Assembly: GCA_045604025.1 (NCBI GenBank)
Contig: JAZUNG010000075.1
Coordinates: 1 to 27,855 of the forward strand
Length of the DNA stretch: 27,855 bases
Origin: RGIG5612 sp045604025
GTDB lineage: Bacteria; Bacillota; Clostridia; Lachnospirales; Lachnospiraceae
Reading direction: 5' to 3'
How positions within the stretch are numbered: the stretch's first letter is position 1; every line of letters starts with the position of its first letter. Below are positions 15,536 to 23,833 of the stretch, in pieces. The notes beneath the pieces were generated by a model. It was not told the DNA's origin. It did not search any database and saw nothing but the letters and a program-made list of their open reading frames with translations. The translations under genes and the position numbers were made by a program.

Positions 15536-16467
15536 AGATAGTTTTGCTGGATGCAGACTCCATAGGAAGAGATGTTGATCTCTCAGGCTTTGCTGAGCTG
15601 GGGGAATTTGTTGTATATGGAAGCACCAGGGATGACCAGATCGCTGAAAGATGCGCTGACTGCAATGTACTGATAGTCAACAAGCAGGAGGTCAGGGAGA
15701 CCACGGTGGGGCAAGCCCGGAATCTGAAACTGGTATGCATCACTGCGACCGGTATCAACAATCTGGATACAGACTATCTGGACAGCCATGGCATCGCGTG
15801 GAGGAACGTTGCGAACTACTCTACGGAGGATGTTGCGCAGCATACATTTGCCATGCTGTTCTATCTGCTGGAGCATCTGTCGTATTACGATGAATATGTG
15901 AAGTCAGGCAGATATGTAAATGACGTCAGCTTCTCGCACTTTGCGAAGGTATTTCATGAACTGAACGGTATGACCTGGGGCATTATCGGCATGGGAAATA
16001 TCGGCAGACGGGTTGCAGATATTGCCACGGCTTTTGGATGCCATGTGATCTATTATTCCACATCCGGAAAGAACCGAACCGCCGGATATGAATGCGTGGA
16101 GTTTGATGATCTGCTTGCAAGATCGGATATCATATCCGTGCATGCGCCACTGAACGATCAGACCAGAGGCCTGATGAACGCTAAGGCGTTTTCAAAAATG
16201 AAAAAGAGTGCTATATTCATCAATGTCGGCCGCGGGCCTATAGTTGTGGAAGAAGACCTGGCGGCAGCACTGGGATCTGAGACCATTGCAGCTGCAGGTC
16301 TGGATGTATTGGATAAGGAACCTATGGCGGAAGACAACCCCCTGCGACGGATCACTGACAGTACAAAGCTGCTCATCACTCCTCATATCGCATGGGCGCC
16401 TGTGGAGGCAAGAGTCCGTCTGATGGATATAGTCCTTAAGAATATAAAAGAGTTTTACGGTTTATGA
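15532..16467 (+). CDS. NAD-dependent D-2-hydroxyacid dehydrogenase
   Basis: This 311-residue protein of the D-isomer 2-hydroxyacid dehydrogenase family (glycerate/hydroxypyruvate, phosphoglycerate, D-lactate type) reduces 2-oxo acids with NAD(P)H or the reverse. Visible are the Rossmann motif GIIGMGNIG (150-158), the substrate arginine in NVGRGPIV (R234), the glutamate in LDKEP (E263) and the catalytic histidine in TPHIAWA (H285). The NYSTEDVAQHT segment (95-104) is also typical. It resembles hydroxypyruvate reductase/glycerate dehydrogenase most by eye, but the substrate is unproven. Its stop overlaps the start of the next gene (ATGA), so the two are probably translated together even though their functions do not obviously connect. 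Confidence 0.92.
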   Translation: MKIVLLDADSIGRDVDLSGFAELGEFVVYGSTRDDQIAERCADCNVLIVNKQEVRETTVGQARNLKLVCITATGINNLDTDYLDSHGIAWRNVANYSTEDVAQHTFAMLFYLLEHLSYYDEYVKSGRYVNDVSFSHFAKVFHELNGMTWGIIGMGNIGRRVADIATAFGCHVIYYSTSGKNRTAGYECVEFDDLLARSDIISVHAPLNDQTRGLMNAKAFSKMKKSAIFINVGRGPIVVEEDLAAALGSETIAAAGLDVLDKEPMAEDNPLRRITDSTKLLITPHIAWAPVEARVRLMDIVLKNIKEFYGL

Positions 16468-18206
16468 TCAAGAAGACACTGTTAATGATAATACAGATCG
16501 TCCTGACAGCAGCCTGGGCAGCATTGCTCCTGGGCTCTGACTCGTTCCCTTCTGTCTACATCTTTGCAGCGGTCTGCGGCATCATAACCATCATTATCAA
16601 CAACACAGGAGGCGGGCACAGATCAGAGCTCACTGAAGGTGAGAGCCCAGAGAAAAAGAACAGACATCTGCCCACCATCATTATCACAGGCCTGATACTG
16701 TCAGGAGCGGTCCTTATAGGCAACTATGGTCTGATGGGGCAGTATACAGACAGCAAAGTGGTGGTCCTTGCGGGATTCCTGGTACTGCTGCTGGGAGGCT
16801 TCTGTACATTCGCAAATATCACCGGAGCATTCATCCGCCTGGCAAGGCGATCTTCATCACAGCCCCGGAAGCACAGATTTAAGATGCACACGGTCCTTCT
16901 GGGCACAGCGGCAGTCCTGACCGCTATCTATACAGTCATATTCATACTGGGATTCTATCCGGGCATCCTGTCACCTGACAGCATCAATCAGATAGAGCAG
17001 ACATTCACCGGTGTATACTCAAACCACCATCCGTTCTGGCATACCATGATCATACAGGCCTGTGTGCGTATCGGCATGGCAGTATGGGGTGATATAAACG
17101 CAGGCATATGTATTTACAGCATAGTTCAGATCCTGTGTATGGCATTTGCGTTTGGATATGTGATCATGACCCTGTATGATATGGATCTGTCATATGGAGT
17201 GATCATCCCCTGTATCATATATTTCGCCGTCATGCCTTATCACATCCTGTACAGCTTCACGATGTGGAAGGATATACTCTTCGGGGCAGCCATGGCTGTC
17301 TTTGTCACATCGCTCCTGAGGCTCCTTTCATCAACGAGAGTATCCGATATCATACTGCTGATCATCTCCTCGCTGGGAGTATGTCTGCTGCGGAGCAACG
17401 GACAGATCGCGTTCATCCTCACATTTATCGTGGCAATATTCGTTCTGGGAAGAAGGTATGCAAGAATTCTGATCATCCTTGCGGCAGTGCTGGTGGCATC
17501 AGTCATACTGAAGTATCCTGTCCTGTCCGCACTGCATGTCGCACAACCGGATACCATAGAATCACTGTCTATCCCATGCCAGCAGATAGCGAGAGTGATC
17601 GCTGACGGCGGAGAGCTGACAGAAGAACAGAGACAGCTGCTCGGTCAGGTAGTGGACGTAGACAGAGTGGCAGAGACATATCAGTGGTACATATCTGACT
17701 TCATCAAGGATCTGGTCCGGGAGCACGGCAATCAGGACTATATCTCCGAACACAAAATGGATTTCATTAAGCTGTATCTTCAGATAGGTATGGAGCACCC
17801 GTCCAGCTTCATAAAAGGCTGGATAGATGCCACGAAGGGATACTATATCGGAGGATATGACATATTTAACTGGACAGTAGTTGAAGCAAATGACAGAGGC
17901 ATAGCCAGACAGGCCCCGGTTCCTATAGTTTCCGAGGGCATGAATGCCTATATGGACAGCTTCAATGCTATATGGCCGCTGCAGCTGCTGATCAGCATAG
18001 GCCTCTTCGCATGGATCATGGTAATGCTTCTGGGTGCTGGTATAGCCACGCGCAGGAAAGAAGCACTCCTTGCCATACCCTGTATAGCGATGATACTGAC
18101 GCTGCTCATAGCAACTCCCGTATACTCGGAGTTCAGATATGCGTACGCTCTGTTCACAGCCATGCCGGTTGTTTCAGCTGCTGTACTCGCCCGGAAAAGA
18201 ACCTGA
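16464..18206 (+). CDS. Multi-pass membrane protein, DUF6020/GT-C glycosyltransferase-like
   Basis: This 580-residue protein has about twelve hydrophobic segments and one larger hydrophilic stretch (roughly 368-480) near the C-terminal third. Its first extracytoplasmic part has GFYPGILSPDSINQ followed by a YSNHHPFWHT segment, and later FTMWKDILF and LLRSNGQ. These resemble the DUF6020 family, whose architecture recalls GT-C fold glycosyltransferases that use lipid-linked sugars. A sugar-transfer role at the outer membrane face is therefore an inference. It is coupled to the dehydrogenase gene by a 4-base overlap. No terminator is evident after its stop; the next gene begins 80 bases on behind its own candidate promoter. 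Confidence 0.7.
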   Translation: MIKKTLLMIIQIVLTAAWAALLLGSDSFPSVYIFAAVCGIITIIINNTGGGHRSELTEGESPEKKNRHLPTIIITGLILSGAVLIGNYGLMGQYTDSKVVVLAGFLVLLLGGFCTFANITGAFIRLARRSSSQPRKHRFKMHTVLLGTAAVLTAIYTVIFILGFYPGILSPDSINQIEQTFTGVYSNHHPFWHTMIIQACVRIGMAVWGDINAGICIYSIVQILCMAFAFGYVIMTLYDMDLSYGVIIPCIIYFAVMPYHILYSFTMWKDILFGAAMAVFVTSLLRLLSSTRVSDIILLIISSLGVCLLRSNGQIAFILTFIVAIFVLGRRYARILIILAAVLVASVILKYPVLSALHVAQPDTIESLSIPCQQIARVIADGGELTEEQRQLLGQVVDVDRVAETYQWYISDFIKDLVREHGNQDYISEHKMDFIKLYLQIGMEHPSSFIKGWIDATKGYYIGGYDIFNWTVVEANDRGIARQAPVPIVSEGMNAYMDSFNAIWPLQLLISIGLFAWIMVMLLGAGIATRRKEALLAIPCIAMILTLLIATPVYSEFRYAYALFTAMPVVSAAVLARKRT

Positions 18207-18243
18207 GCGTTCACATATTTTTCATTTAACTTTTAAAAAACAT

Positions 18244-18272
18244 TGTGATATTGTTATAGCAACACTATCACA
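18244..18272. promoter_or_regulatory. Large interrupted palindrome ahead of the chaperone cluster
   Basis: TGTGATA (18244-18250) pairs with TATCACA (18266-18272), and inside them TGTT (18252-18255) pairs with AACA (18261-18264) around a 5-base centre, with one mismatched position. Eleven of twelve arm positions match. Candidate boxes TTAACT -17- TATTGT overlap its left part and place the start of transcription inside it. It may be an operator or an mRNA hairpin. It lies 15-43 bases before the start codon. Confidence 0.5.
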
Positions 18273-18286
18273 GACAGAGGCAATAG

Positions 18287-18715
18287 ATGAGAAACTTTTT
18301 GGATAATCTCAGATACAGATTTCAGCAGCTGATGCAGGGCCGGTATGGCACTGATGAGTTTAACAGGTTCCTGAGCTTTTTCGCGCTGGGCCTGATCATT
18401 ATTTCGTTTTTCAGATGGCTGTGGCCGCCACTGTTCTACGTCGACATTGCAGCGCTGCTCATCCTCGCATATGCGATCTTCAGATCATTTTCAAGAAATC
18501 ACTATGCAAGGTCGAAAGAAAGAGATTTTTATGTTAATATAAAAGATAAGGTTCTGGGGTTTTTCAGGCTCCAGAAGAAGAGATGGGACGGACGAGCAAC
18601 CAGCAGATATTACAGATGCCCCGGGTGCAGGACCATCATCCGAGTCCCGAAAGGCAGAGGAAAGATAGAGATCACCTGCCCGAAATGCAGAAACAGATTT
18701 ATTAAAAGAACTTAG
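18287..18715 (+). CDS. Membrane protein with C-terminal zinc ribbon
   Basis: This 142-residue protein has a basic N-terminus with QGRYGTDEFNRFL, two membrane segments (about 28-43 and 49-66), a cytoplasmic linker rich in Lys/Arg, and a C-terminal zinc ribbon with CPGC (C111, C114) and CPKC (C131, C134). The N-terminal layout is common in small Firmicute membrane proteins. A GAGG ribosome site lies about 8 bases before ATG. It is the first gene of a run leading straight into the J-domain, Hsp70 and amidase genes, three bases from the next start. A role in recruiting or sensing for the chaperones is only inferred from position; no enzyme activity is visible. Confidence 0.8.
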   Translation: MRNFLDNLRYRFQQLMQGRYGTDEFNRFLSFFALGLIIISFFRWLWPPLFYVDIAALLILAYAIFRSFSRNHYARSKERDFYVNIKDKVLGFFRLQKKRWDGRATSRYYRCPGCRTIIRVPKGRGKIEITCPKCRNRFIKRT

Positions 18716-18718
18716 CAG

Positions 18719-19687
18719 ATGATAAACGATCCCTATGCAGTCCTGGGGGTTTCCAGAAATGCGACCCCCGAGGAGATAAAAAAAGCATACAGACAGAAAG
18801 CCAGACAGTATCATCCTGATATGCATCCGGACGACCCCGATGCTACCAGAAAGATGAACGAGATCAACGAGGCTTATGACATGCTGTCAAACCCTGAGAA
18901 GTATGAAAGAGAAAGGGCCAGACAGCGTGCTCAGCAGAATTACAGTTCCGGCTATGGCGCATCGGGCTATGGCGGGTCTTCTTATGGTGGTTCATCATAT
19001 GGCAGTTCTTCGTATGGAGGAGGCTCTTCATACGGAGGATCTGGCTACGGACAGAGTTCGGGATACAGCCAGAGCGATGACGATGACGACGATTATTACA
19101 ACTCTTACGGCTATTACAGCAGAAATGATGGCCGTTACGGTTGGTCCGGCAATTTCGGATTCTACGATTTCTTTAACAATTTCAACAATTTTGCAGGGCA
19201 GAGCAGAGCCAGTACCAACCCACAGGTTCAGTCCGGTGATAGTCCGGAGGTCCGGATCGCTATTGGCTATATAAATAACGGCCATTATCAGGCAGCTCTG
19301 AATACACTGGCGAAGATCACGAGCAGCGGCAGAAATGCCAGATGGTATTATCTGTGCTCGCTGGCATATTACGGCGGAGGCGATCTGAATCACGCTACTG
19401 ATTATATGCAGAAAGCCAATCAGATGGATCCGAACAATCAGACGTACAGGCAGCTCCTGAGCCAGTTCCTGAATGCCAGCCGCTCAGCCAGTGAAGAGTC
19501 ATCATACTATACAACAAACAGGAACGTGGGCAGATCACTGCTGCTGAGACTGCTCATTCCGTTTATCATAATGATCCTTTTCTACAGCGTCTTTTTGAGA
19601 GGATGCATTGGATGCTACGGCTACGGCTGGGGCTATAATCCGTACTACGGATACCGCAGCCAGCAGGAAAGCAATTATAACCCGTAA
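18719..19687 (+). CDS. Membrane-anchored J-domain (DnaJ-like) protein with low-complexity region
   Basis: This 322-residue protein has a full N-terminal J domain (2-65) with the HPD motif (H32-P33-D34), which stimulates Hsp70 ATPase. It lacks the zinc-finger and substrate domains of true DnaJ. Instead there is a Tyr/Gly/Ser-rich stretch (74-118, SYGG repeats), an Asp run (120-125), an Asn/Phe-rich patch (140-160), a TPR-like helical part (175-255), one membrane segment (272-294) and a Tyr/Gly-rich tail. The membrane segment would hold it at the membrane with the J domain in the cytoplasm. It sits immediately before an hsp70 gene with 13 bases between, so the pair very likely works together. 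The ribosome site is weak (only three bases separate it from the previous stop), suggesting coupling. Confidence 0.9.
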   Translation: MINDPYAVLGVSRNATPEEIKKAYRQKARQYHPDMHPDDPDATRKMNEINEAYDMLSNPEKYERERARQRAQQNYSSGYGASGYGGSSYGGSSYGSSSYGGGSSYGGSGYGQSSGYSQSDDDDDDYYNSYGYYSRNDGRYGWSGNFGFYDFFNNFNNFAGQSRASTNPQVQSGDSPEVRIAIGYINNGHYQAALNTLAKITSSGRNARWYYLCSLAYYGGGDLNHATDYMQKANQMDPNNQTYRQLLSQFLNASRSASEESSYYTTNRNVGRSLLLRLLIPFIIMILFYSVFLRGCIGCYGYGWGYNPYYGYRSQQESNYNP

Positions 19688-19700
19688 GGGAGGAGATATC

Positions 19701-21473
19701 ATGGGCAAGACAATAGGTATCGATCTGGGAACCACCAACAGCTGTGTGGCAGTTGTAGAGGGTGGTAATACCGTGATCATCCCGAATGAAAAAGGCGGTC
19801 TGACAACGCCCAGCGTAGTTGCATTTACCAAAAAGGGTGAGAGACTGGTCGGAAAAGCGGCCAGAAGGCAGGCTGCAGTAAACGCAGACAGGACTATCAG
19901 TTCCATCAAAAGAGAGATGGGCACTGACTGGAAGAAAAAGATAGACGGCAAATACTATACTCCTCAGGAGATCAGCGCCATGATCCTCAGAAAGCTTCGC
20001 GAGGATGCTGAAAAATACCTGGGCGAGAGCGTGACCGATGCGGTCATCACGGTGCCGGCATATTTTAACGATATACAGAGGCAGGCCACCAAGGATGCGG
20101 GGCGCATCGCCGGACTCAATGTAAAACGTATCATCAACGAGCCCACCAGCGCAGCTCTTGCATATGGTCTGGACCACGGAGAGCCCCAGAAGATCATGGT
20201 ATTCGACCTCGGAGGAGGCACATTTGACGTGTCTATCATCGAGATCGGTGAAGGAGTCATAGAGGTTCTGGCTACCAACGGTGACAACCACCTCGGCGGT
20301 GATGATTTTGACCAGATCATTGCAGATCATATCGCAAATGCCATAAAGAGAGATTTCCAGGTGGATGTGACCAGAGACTATGCGGCCATGCTGAGGATCA
20401 GAGAGGCAGCAGAAGCCGCAAAGAAAGAGCTCTCCGCGTCAGAATCTGCCAATATCATCCTGCCGTATCTGACTCAGAGACACGGAGAGGCTATCAGTCC
20501 CGAGTACAGGCTCAGCAGAAAGAGATTCAATGAGCTGACCAAAGGTCTGGTCGACAGGACAGAAGGTCCGGTCAGGGATGCCCTGATGGATGCCGGGATA
20601 GCATCATCTGAGCTGAGTAAGGTCCTGCTGGTAGGCGGCTCTACCAGGATCCCCGCTGTGCAGGACAAGGTGCGTGAGCTGACAGGCTTCAATCCGTCCC
20701 AGAACATCAATCCGGACGAGTGTGTGGCGCAGGGTGCTGCCATCCAGGGAGATACCCTGTCAGGCGGAAGCATCGTGGTAGCAGGTGCGCAGAACGGGCT
20801 CCTACTTCTGGATGTCACTCCGCTCAGCCTGTCGATAGAGACTGTCGGAGGAGTAGCAACCAGACTGGTTGAAAGGAATTCCACACTGCCGGTTCATTAT
20901 TCACAGATCTTTACCACAGCTGCTCCGTATCAGAGCAGTGTAGATATACATGTCATGCAGGGCGAGCGTCCCATGGCAAGAGACAACAAGACCATAGGCC
21001 GTTTCAGACTGAACGGTATACAGAGGGCTCCCGCGGGAGTGCCTCAGATCGAGGTCACATTCGATATCGATGCGAATGGCATACTGAAGGTTTCTGCAAA
21101 GGATCTGAGCACAGGCCGTGAGCAGTCTATCACCATAACCGAGAACGGGAAGATGAGCGAGGCCGATATCCAGGCAGCGATTCGTGACGCGGAGGCAAAT
21201 GCCGCCATGGATTCTGCCAGAAAGGGTGCGCTGGATATCAATAATGAAGCAAATACATTGATACTCAGAGCTGAGCAGGCAGTCCACAAGCTGGGCAAGG
21301 ATATCTCCAAAGAAGAAAAGCATCAGATAAAGACGGACTGCAATGAACTCAGGAAGCTTCTGGCCAGAAACAGACCCGACAGGACGTCAGATGCTCAGAT
21401 AGATGAGATACGTCAGGCTATGAGCAGGCTGGAAGCGTCTGCATCTTCTGCTATTTCCAGAGCAGAGTTATAA
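19701..21473 (+). CDS. Short Hsp70 chaperone, DnaK paralogue
   Basis: The start is ATG 19701, behind GGGAGGAG; the longer open frame upstream only reads through the previous gene. The 590-residue protein has the nucleotide-binding motifs IGIDLGTTNS (5-14), VFDLGGGTFDVS (167-178) and VGGSTRIPAVQ (311-321), the DVTPLSL linker (371-377), and a substrate-binding beta domain ending NGILKVSAKDLSTG (459-472). It lacks the roughly 24-residue insertion of Gram-negative DnaK, which supports a Firmicute origin. The C-terminal lid is a little short and ends in a plain SAISRAEL instead of the acidic EEVD/D-E-K type tail of housekeeping DnaK. No hrcA, grpE or dnaJ operon surrounds it, so it is probably a second Hsp70 dedicated to the J protein next door. 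Confidence 0.93.
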   Translation: MGKTIGIDLGTTNSCVAVVEGGNTVIIPNEKGGLTTPSVVAFTKKGERLVGKAARRQAAVNADRTISSIKREMGTDWKKKIDGKYYTPQEISAMILRKLREDAEKYLGESVTDAVITVPAYFNDIQRQATKDAGRIAGLNVKRIINEPTSAALAYGLDHGEPQKIMVFDLGGGTFDVSIIEIGEGVIEVLATNGDNHLGGDDFDQIIADHIANAIKRDFQVDVTRDYAAMLRIREAAEAAKKELSASESANIILPYLTQRHGEAISPEYRLSRKRFNELTKGLVDRTEGPVRDALMDAGIASSELSKVLLVGGSTRIPAVQDKVRELTGFNPSQNINPDECVAQGAAIQGDTLSGGSIVVAGAQNGLLLLDVTPLSLSIETVGGVATRLVERNSTLPVHYSQIFTTAAPYQSSVDIHVMQGERPMARDNKTIGRFRLNGIQRAPAGVPQIEVTFDIDANGILKVSAKDLSTGREQSITITENGKMSEADIQAAIRDAEANAAMDSARKGALDINNEANTLILRAEQAVHKLGKDISKEEKHQIKTDCNELRKLLARNRPDRTSDAQIDEIRQAMSRLEASASSAISRAEL

Positions 21474-21510
21474 GGAAACAAAACTATCGTTTGGTGAGGA
21501 ACAATAACTA

Positions 21511-23292
21511 ATGGAGCGCAGGTCCCAGGGCAACAGAGTGGGTAACAGATTCGATTACGAAAAGGCATATGAGGAGGCTGGCAGGCCCTCATCCAGACAG
21601 AAAAGTCAGAGCGCAGCTGCAGGCAGCAGAAGGTACTCTGATCAGACAGACACCACATCACATACCAGTGCCAGAAGAGAAGCAGCCAGGAAAAGACGCA
21701 GAAGAAAACAGATCCAGAGGCTGGTCATTCTGGCAGTGATAGCCGTACTGGTCATAGTCGGTATCATCGTCCTCCTGGTCACCTGCGGCAAGAAGAAAGA
21801 ACCTGAAGAGGTTATAGAAGAAGGAATACCGATTCTGGAAACACAGCTGCAGAAAGCAACTGTTGAAGAACTGTATACCTATGGTACTCACCTCAACATG
21901 ACAGGAACTCTGCCTGCGGAGGTGACGGGTGAGTTTGCCCATCTGGAGACCGATCTGGTCCTGTATAACGGAGATTTTATCTCCGTTCCCCTGAAAATCT
22001 CTGATTCACAGTTTACATTGTCAGAATATGTAAATGGCGGACTGTATCTGGATGATATCCCCAGAGATACGTACACCATGTTTATCAGACTGACCTCGAC
22101 AGAGCCATTTGAAGAGGAAACAGAAGAGACGACAGTGGAGCCGGAAGAAACCGAAAATGAGACCCAGGCAGCAGATGGCACTGAAGCAACTACGGTCCGC
22201 AGGATAGAGAAGAAGAAACCGGATGAGCCGACTACCATGGAGACTGCTGAGTCTGAGGGCGAGGAAGAACTTGCAGAGGGAGAGACCAGACCGGAGCCTG
22301 TTTATTACTACAGATATTATGCTATTTCCAATACCAGTGACTATCCGGAGACCGTCTATTATACAATGAGCGGTTATGGAAACCGTATTACCATAGATAC
22401 AGAATCTGAATATCCGACCATGCAGATGGAAGTGGTCAGAAATACTGATCCCGATGTTTACGATATCGTGATCGATCCGGGACACGGCGGATATGATGCC
22501 GGCGCCATAGGCATAGATGATTTCTGTGAGAGGGACTTCACACTGCCTCTGTCACTGAAGATCAAACAGAAGCTGGAAGCAGCCGGATTCAAGGTGGCGC
22601 TGACCAGAGACTCAGATGCCAATCTGCTCGAGCCTTACGGGCCTGACGGCAGAATAGCGCGGGCTTGCTCCAAGCATGGCAAGTATCTGGTATCCATCCA
22701 TATGAACAGTTCAGGCGCTGGTGGTCTGGAAATCTACACTGCCAGCGGTATTGATTATACGTTTGCAGAGCTTCTGAGAGACAGTATCAAGCAGTATTCG
22801 GGTCTCGGAGACACCCTGACTATGGGCACATCCCTGACTGATATATTCAGCAGGAGTTTTACACAGGCAGATATAGAGGCTACTATCGAGGAGAATATCG
22901 CAGACGGTCTGAAACCATACGAGCCCACACTGAGATCCAGTTATTATTTTGTCATCCGTGAGACCGGAGGTATAGCGACCGGAGCATATACAGATGACCG
23001 CAATCCCGACCAGCCATACAACCCGTACTGCTATTCAAATGTATGTCTGGAATCGTATATCACTGAGCTCGGTTATATCACAGTCCGGGAAGATCTGGAG
23101 CTGATGCAGAAGAATATGGACGGATTTGCAAAAGGTATCGCAGACAGTTTCATCAATTTCTGCGGAGAGCAGGATGCCGCACAGGCAGACCAGACAGATG
23201 GGACTGCCCAAACCGGTGAATCTCCAGAAGCAGGGGAAACTGCTGAGACCGCTGAATCTGCTGAAACCGAAGGAGCGAGTGTAACAGATTAG
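21511..23292 (+). CDS. Membrane-bound N-acetylmuramoyl-L-alanine amidase (Amidase_3)
   Basis: This 593-residue cell-wall hydrolase cuts the bond between muramic acid and the peptide stem. It has an Arg/Lys-rich cytoplasmic N-terminus (1-67), a membrane segment (70-91), a beta-rich extracytoplasmic domain (about 105-200), a Glu/Thr-rich linker (200-262), and the zinc amidase domain (about 316-550) with IDPGHGGYDAGAIG (H325), CERDF (E340), VSIHMNSS (H397) and a catalytic Glu in ITELGYI (E519). An insertion of about 30 residues precedes that last motif. The tail (552-593) is rich in Glu, Ala and Thr. The GAGG ribosome site is 11 bases from ATG. It lies 37 bases after the Hsp70 gene, and its stop abuts the stop of the leftward dtd. 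Confidence 0.9.
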   Translation: MERRSQGNRVGNRFDYEKAYEEAGRPSSRQKSQSAAAGSRRYSDQTDTTSHTSARREAARKRRRRKQIQRLVILAVIAVLVIVGIIVLLVTCGKKKEPEEVIEEGIPILETQLQKATVEELYTYGTHLNMTGTLPAEVTGEFAHLETDLVLYNGDFISVPLKISDSQFTLSEYVNGGLYLDDIPRDTYTMFIRLTSTEPFEEETEETTVEPEETENETQAADGTEATTVRRIEKKKPDEPTTMETAESEGEEELAEGETRPEPVYYYRYYAISNTSDYPETVYYTMSGYGNRITIDTESEYPTMQMEVVRNTDPDVYDIVIDPGHGGYDAGAIGIDDFCERDFTLPLSLKIKQKLEAAGFKVALTRDSDANLLEPYGPDGRIARACSKHGKYLVSIHMNSSGAGGLEIYTASGIDYTFAELLRDSIKQYSGLGDTLTMGTSLTDIFSRSFTQADIEATIEENIADGLKPYEPTLRSSYYFVIRETGGIATGAYTDDRNPDQPYNPYCYSNVCLESYITELGYITVREDLELMQKNMDGFAKGIADSFINFCGEQDAAQADQTDGTAQTGESPEAGETAETAESAETEGASVTD

Positions 23293-23748
23293 TTACATTA
23301 TCTCGTCAGAATCCAGAACAATTGTAAAAGGACCATCATTGACTAAAGAGACCTGCATATCCGCACCGAATATGCCGGTCTCTGTTTTTGCGTACGGAGC
23401 CAGCTCGCGGCATTTGCTGATGATATATTCATAGAGAGCCTCGGCATGTGCAGGGTCACCGGACTTGATGAAGCTGGGTCTGTTGCCTTTCCTGCAGTCT
23501 GCAAAGAGAGTAAACTGTGACACCAGCAGCAGATCTCCGCCCACGGTCTCCAGAGACAGATTGGTCTTGCCGTTCTCGTCGGCGAATATGCGAAGACCCA
23601 GCATTTTTCTGACCATTTTGTCCGCGATCTGTTCAGTGTCTGTCTCGCAGCATCCGACCAGGACCATGAATCCACAGCCAATGGAACCGGTCAGAACACC
23701 GTCTGATACAACACTTGCAGAAGACACTCTCTGGATGACGAATTTCAT
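23293..23748 (-). CDS. dtd: D-aminoacyl-tRNA deacylase
   Basis: This 151-residue protein removes D-amino acids (and glycine mischarged on tRNA-Ala) from tRNAs, a proofreading step in the cytoplasm. It has full family length and both active-site motifs: SQFT (77-80, in VSQFTLFA) and the cross-subunit Gly-cisPro motif in NDGPFT (137-142). The start MKFVIQRV is typical. The ribosome-site match AAGGGA lies about 11 bases upstream. Its stop TAA is directly adjacent to the amidase stop, with no bases between, so the two convergent genes have no room for an ordinary terminator. In many Clostridia dtd lies close to hemZ; here only the split U32 genes separate them. Confidence 0.97.
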   Translation of the reverse strand: MKFVIQRVSSASVVSDGVLTGSIGCGFMVLVGCCETDTEQIADKMVRKMLGLRIFADENGKTNLSLETVGGDLLLVSQFTLFADCRKGNRPSFIKSGDPAHAEALYEYIISKCRELAPYAKTETGIFGADMQVSLVNDGPFTIVLDSDEIM

Positions 23749-23781
23749 GATATAATGATCCCTTCAAAATGATATGACGGT

Positions 23782-23819
23782 ATTGTAACCTTAAAGTAGA
23801 GTATATTTCAAGAAAATAT
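23782..23819 (-). promoter_or_regulatory. Promoter of dtd with overlapping dyad
   Basis: On the minus strand TTGAAA (plus 23806-23811) and TACAAT (plus 23782-23787) are 18 bases apart, each matching consensus at five of six positions. An inverted repeat ATATTT/AAATAT (23803-23808, 23814-23819) overlaps the -35. For the rightward U32 gene only a weak -10, TATGAT (23817-23822), was seen. Confidence 0.55.
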
Positions 23820-23833
23820 GATAGAATAAGGGC

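Noticed and set aside
18244..18272. Catabolite (CRP-like) site
   Set aside because: TGTGA and TCACA are present, but the spacing is far larger than the 6-base gap of a CRP site, and CRP-type control of this kind is not typical of Firmicutes.
18938..19060. Tandem DNA repeat prone to phase variation
   Set aside because: Codons vary between units and the unit length is irregular, so this is protein-level repetition.
19608..19700. In-frame upstream extension of the Hsp70 gene
   Set aside because: It lies inside the J-protein coding region; ATG 19701 has a strong GGGAGGAG site and the typical DnaK beginning MGKTIGIDLG.
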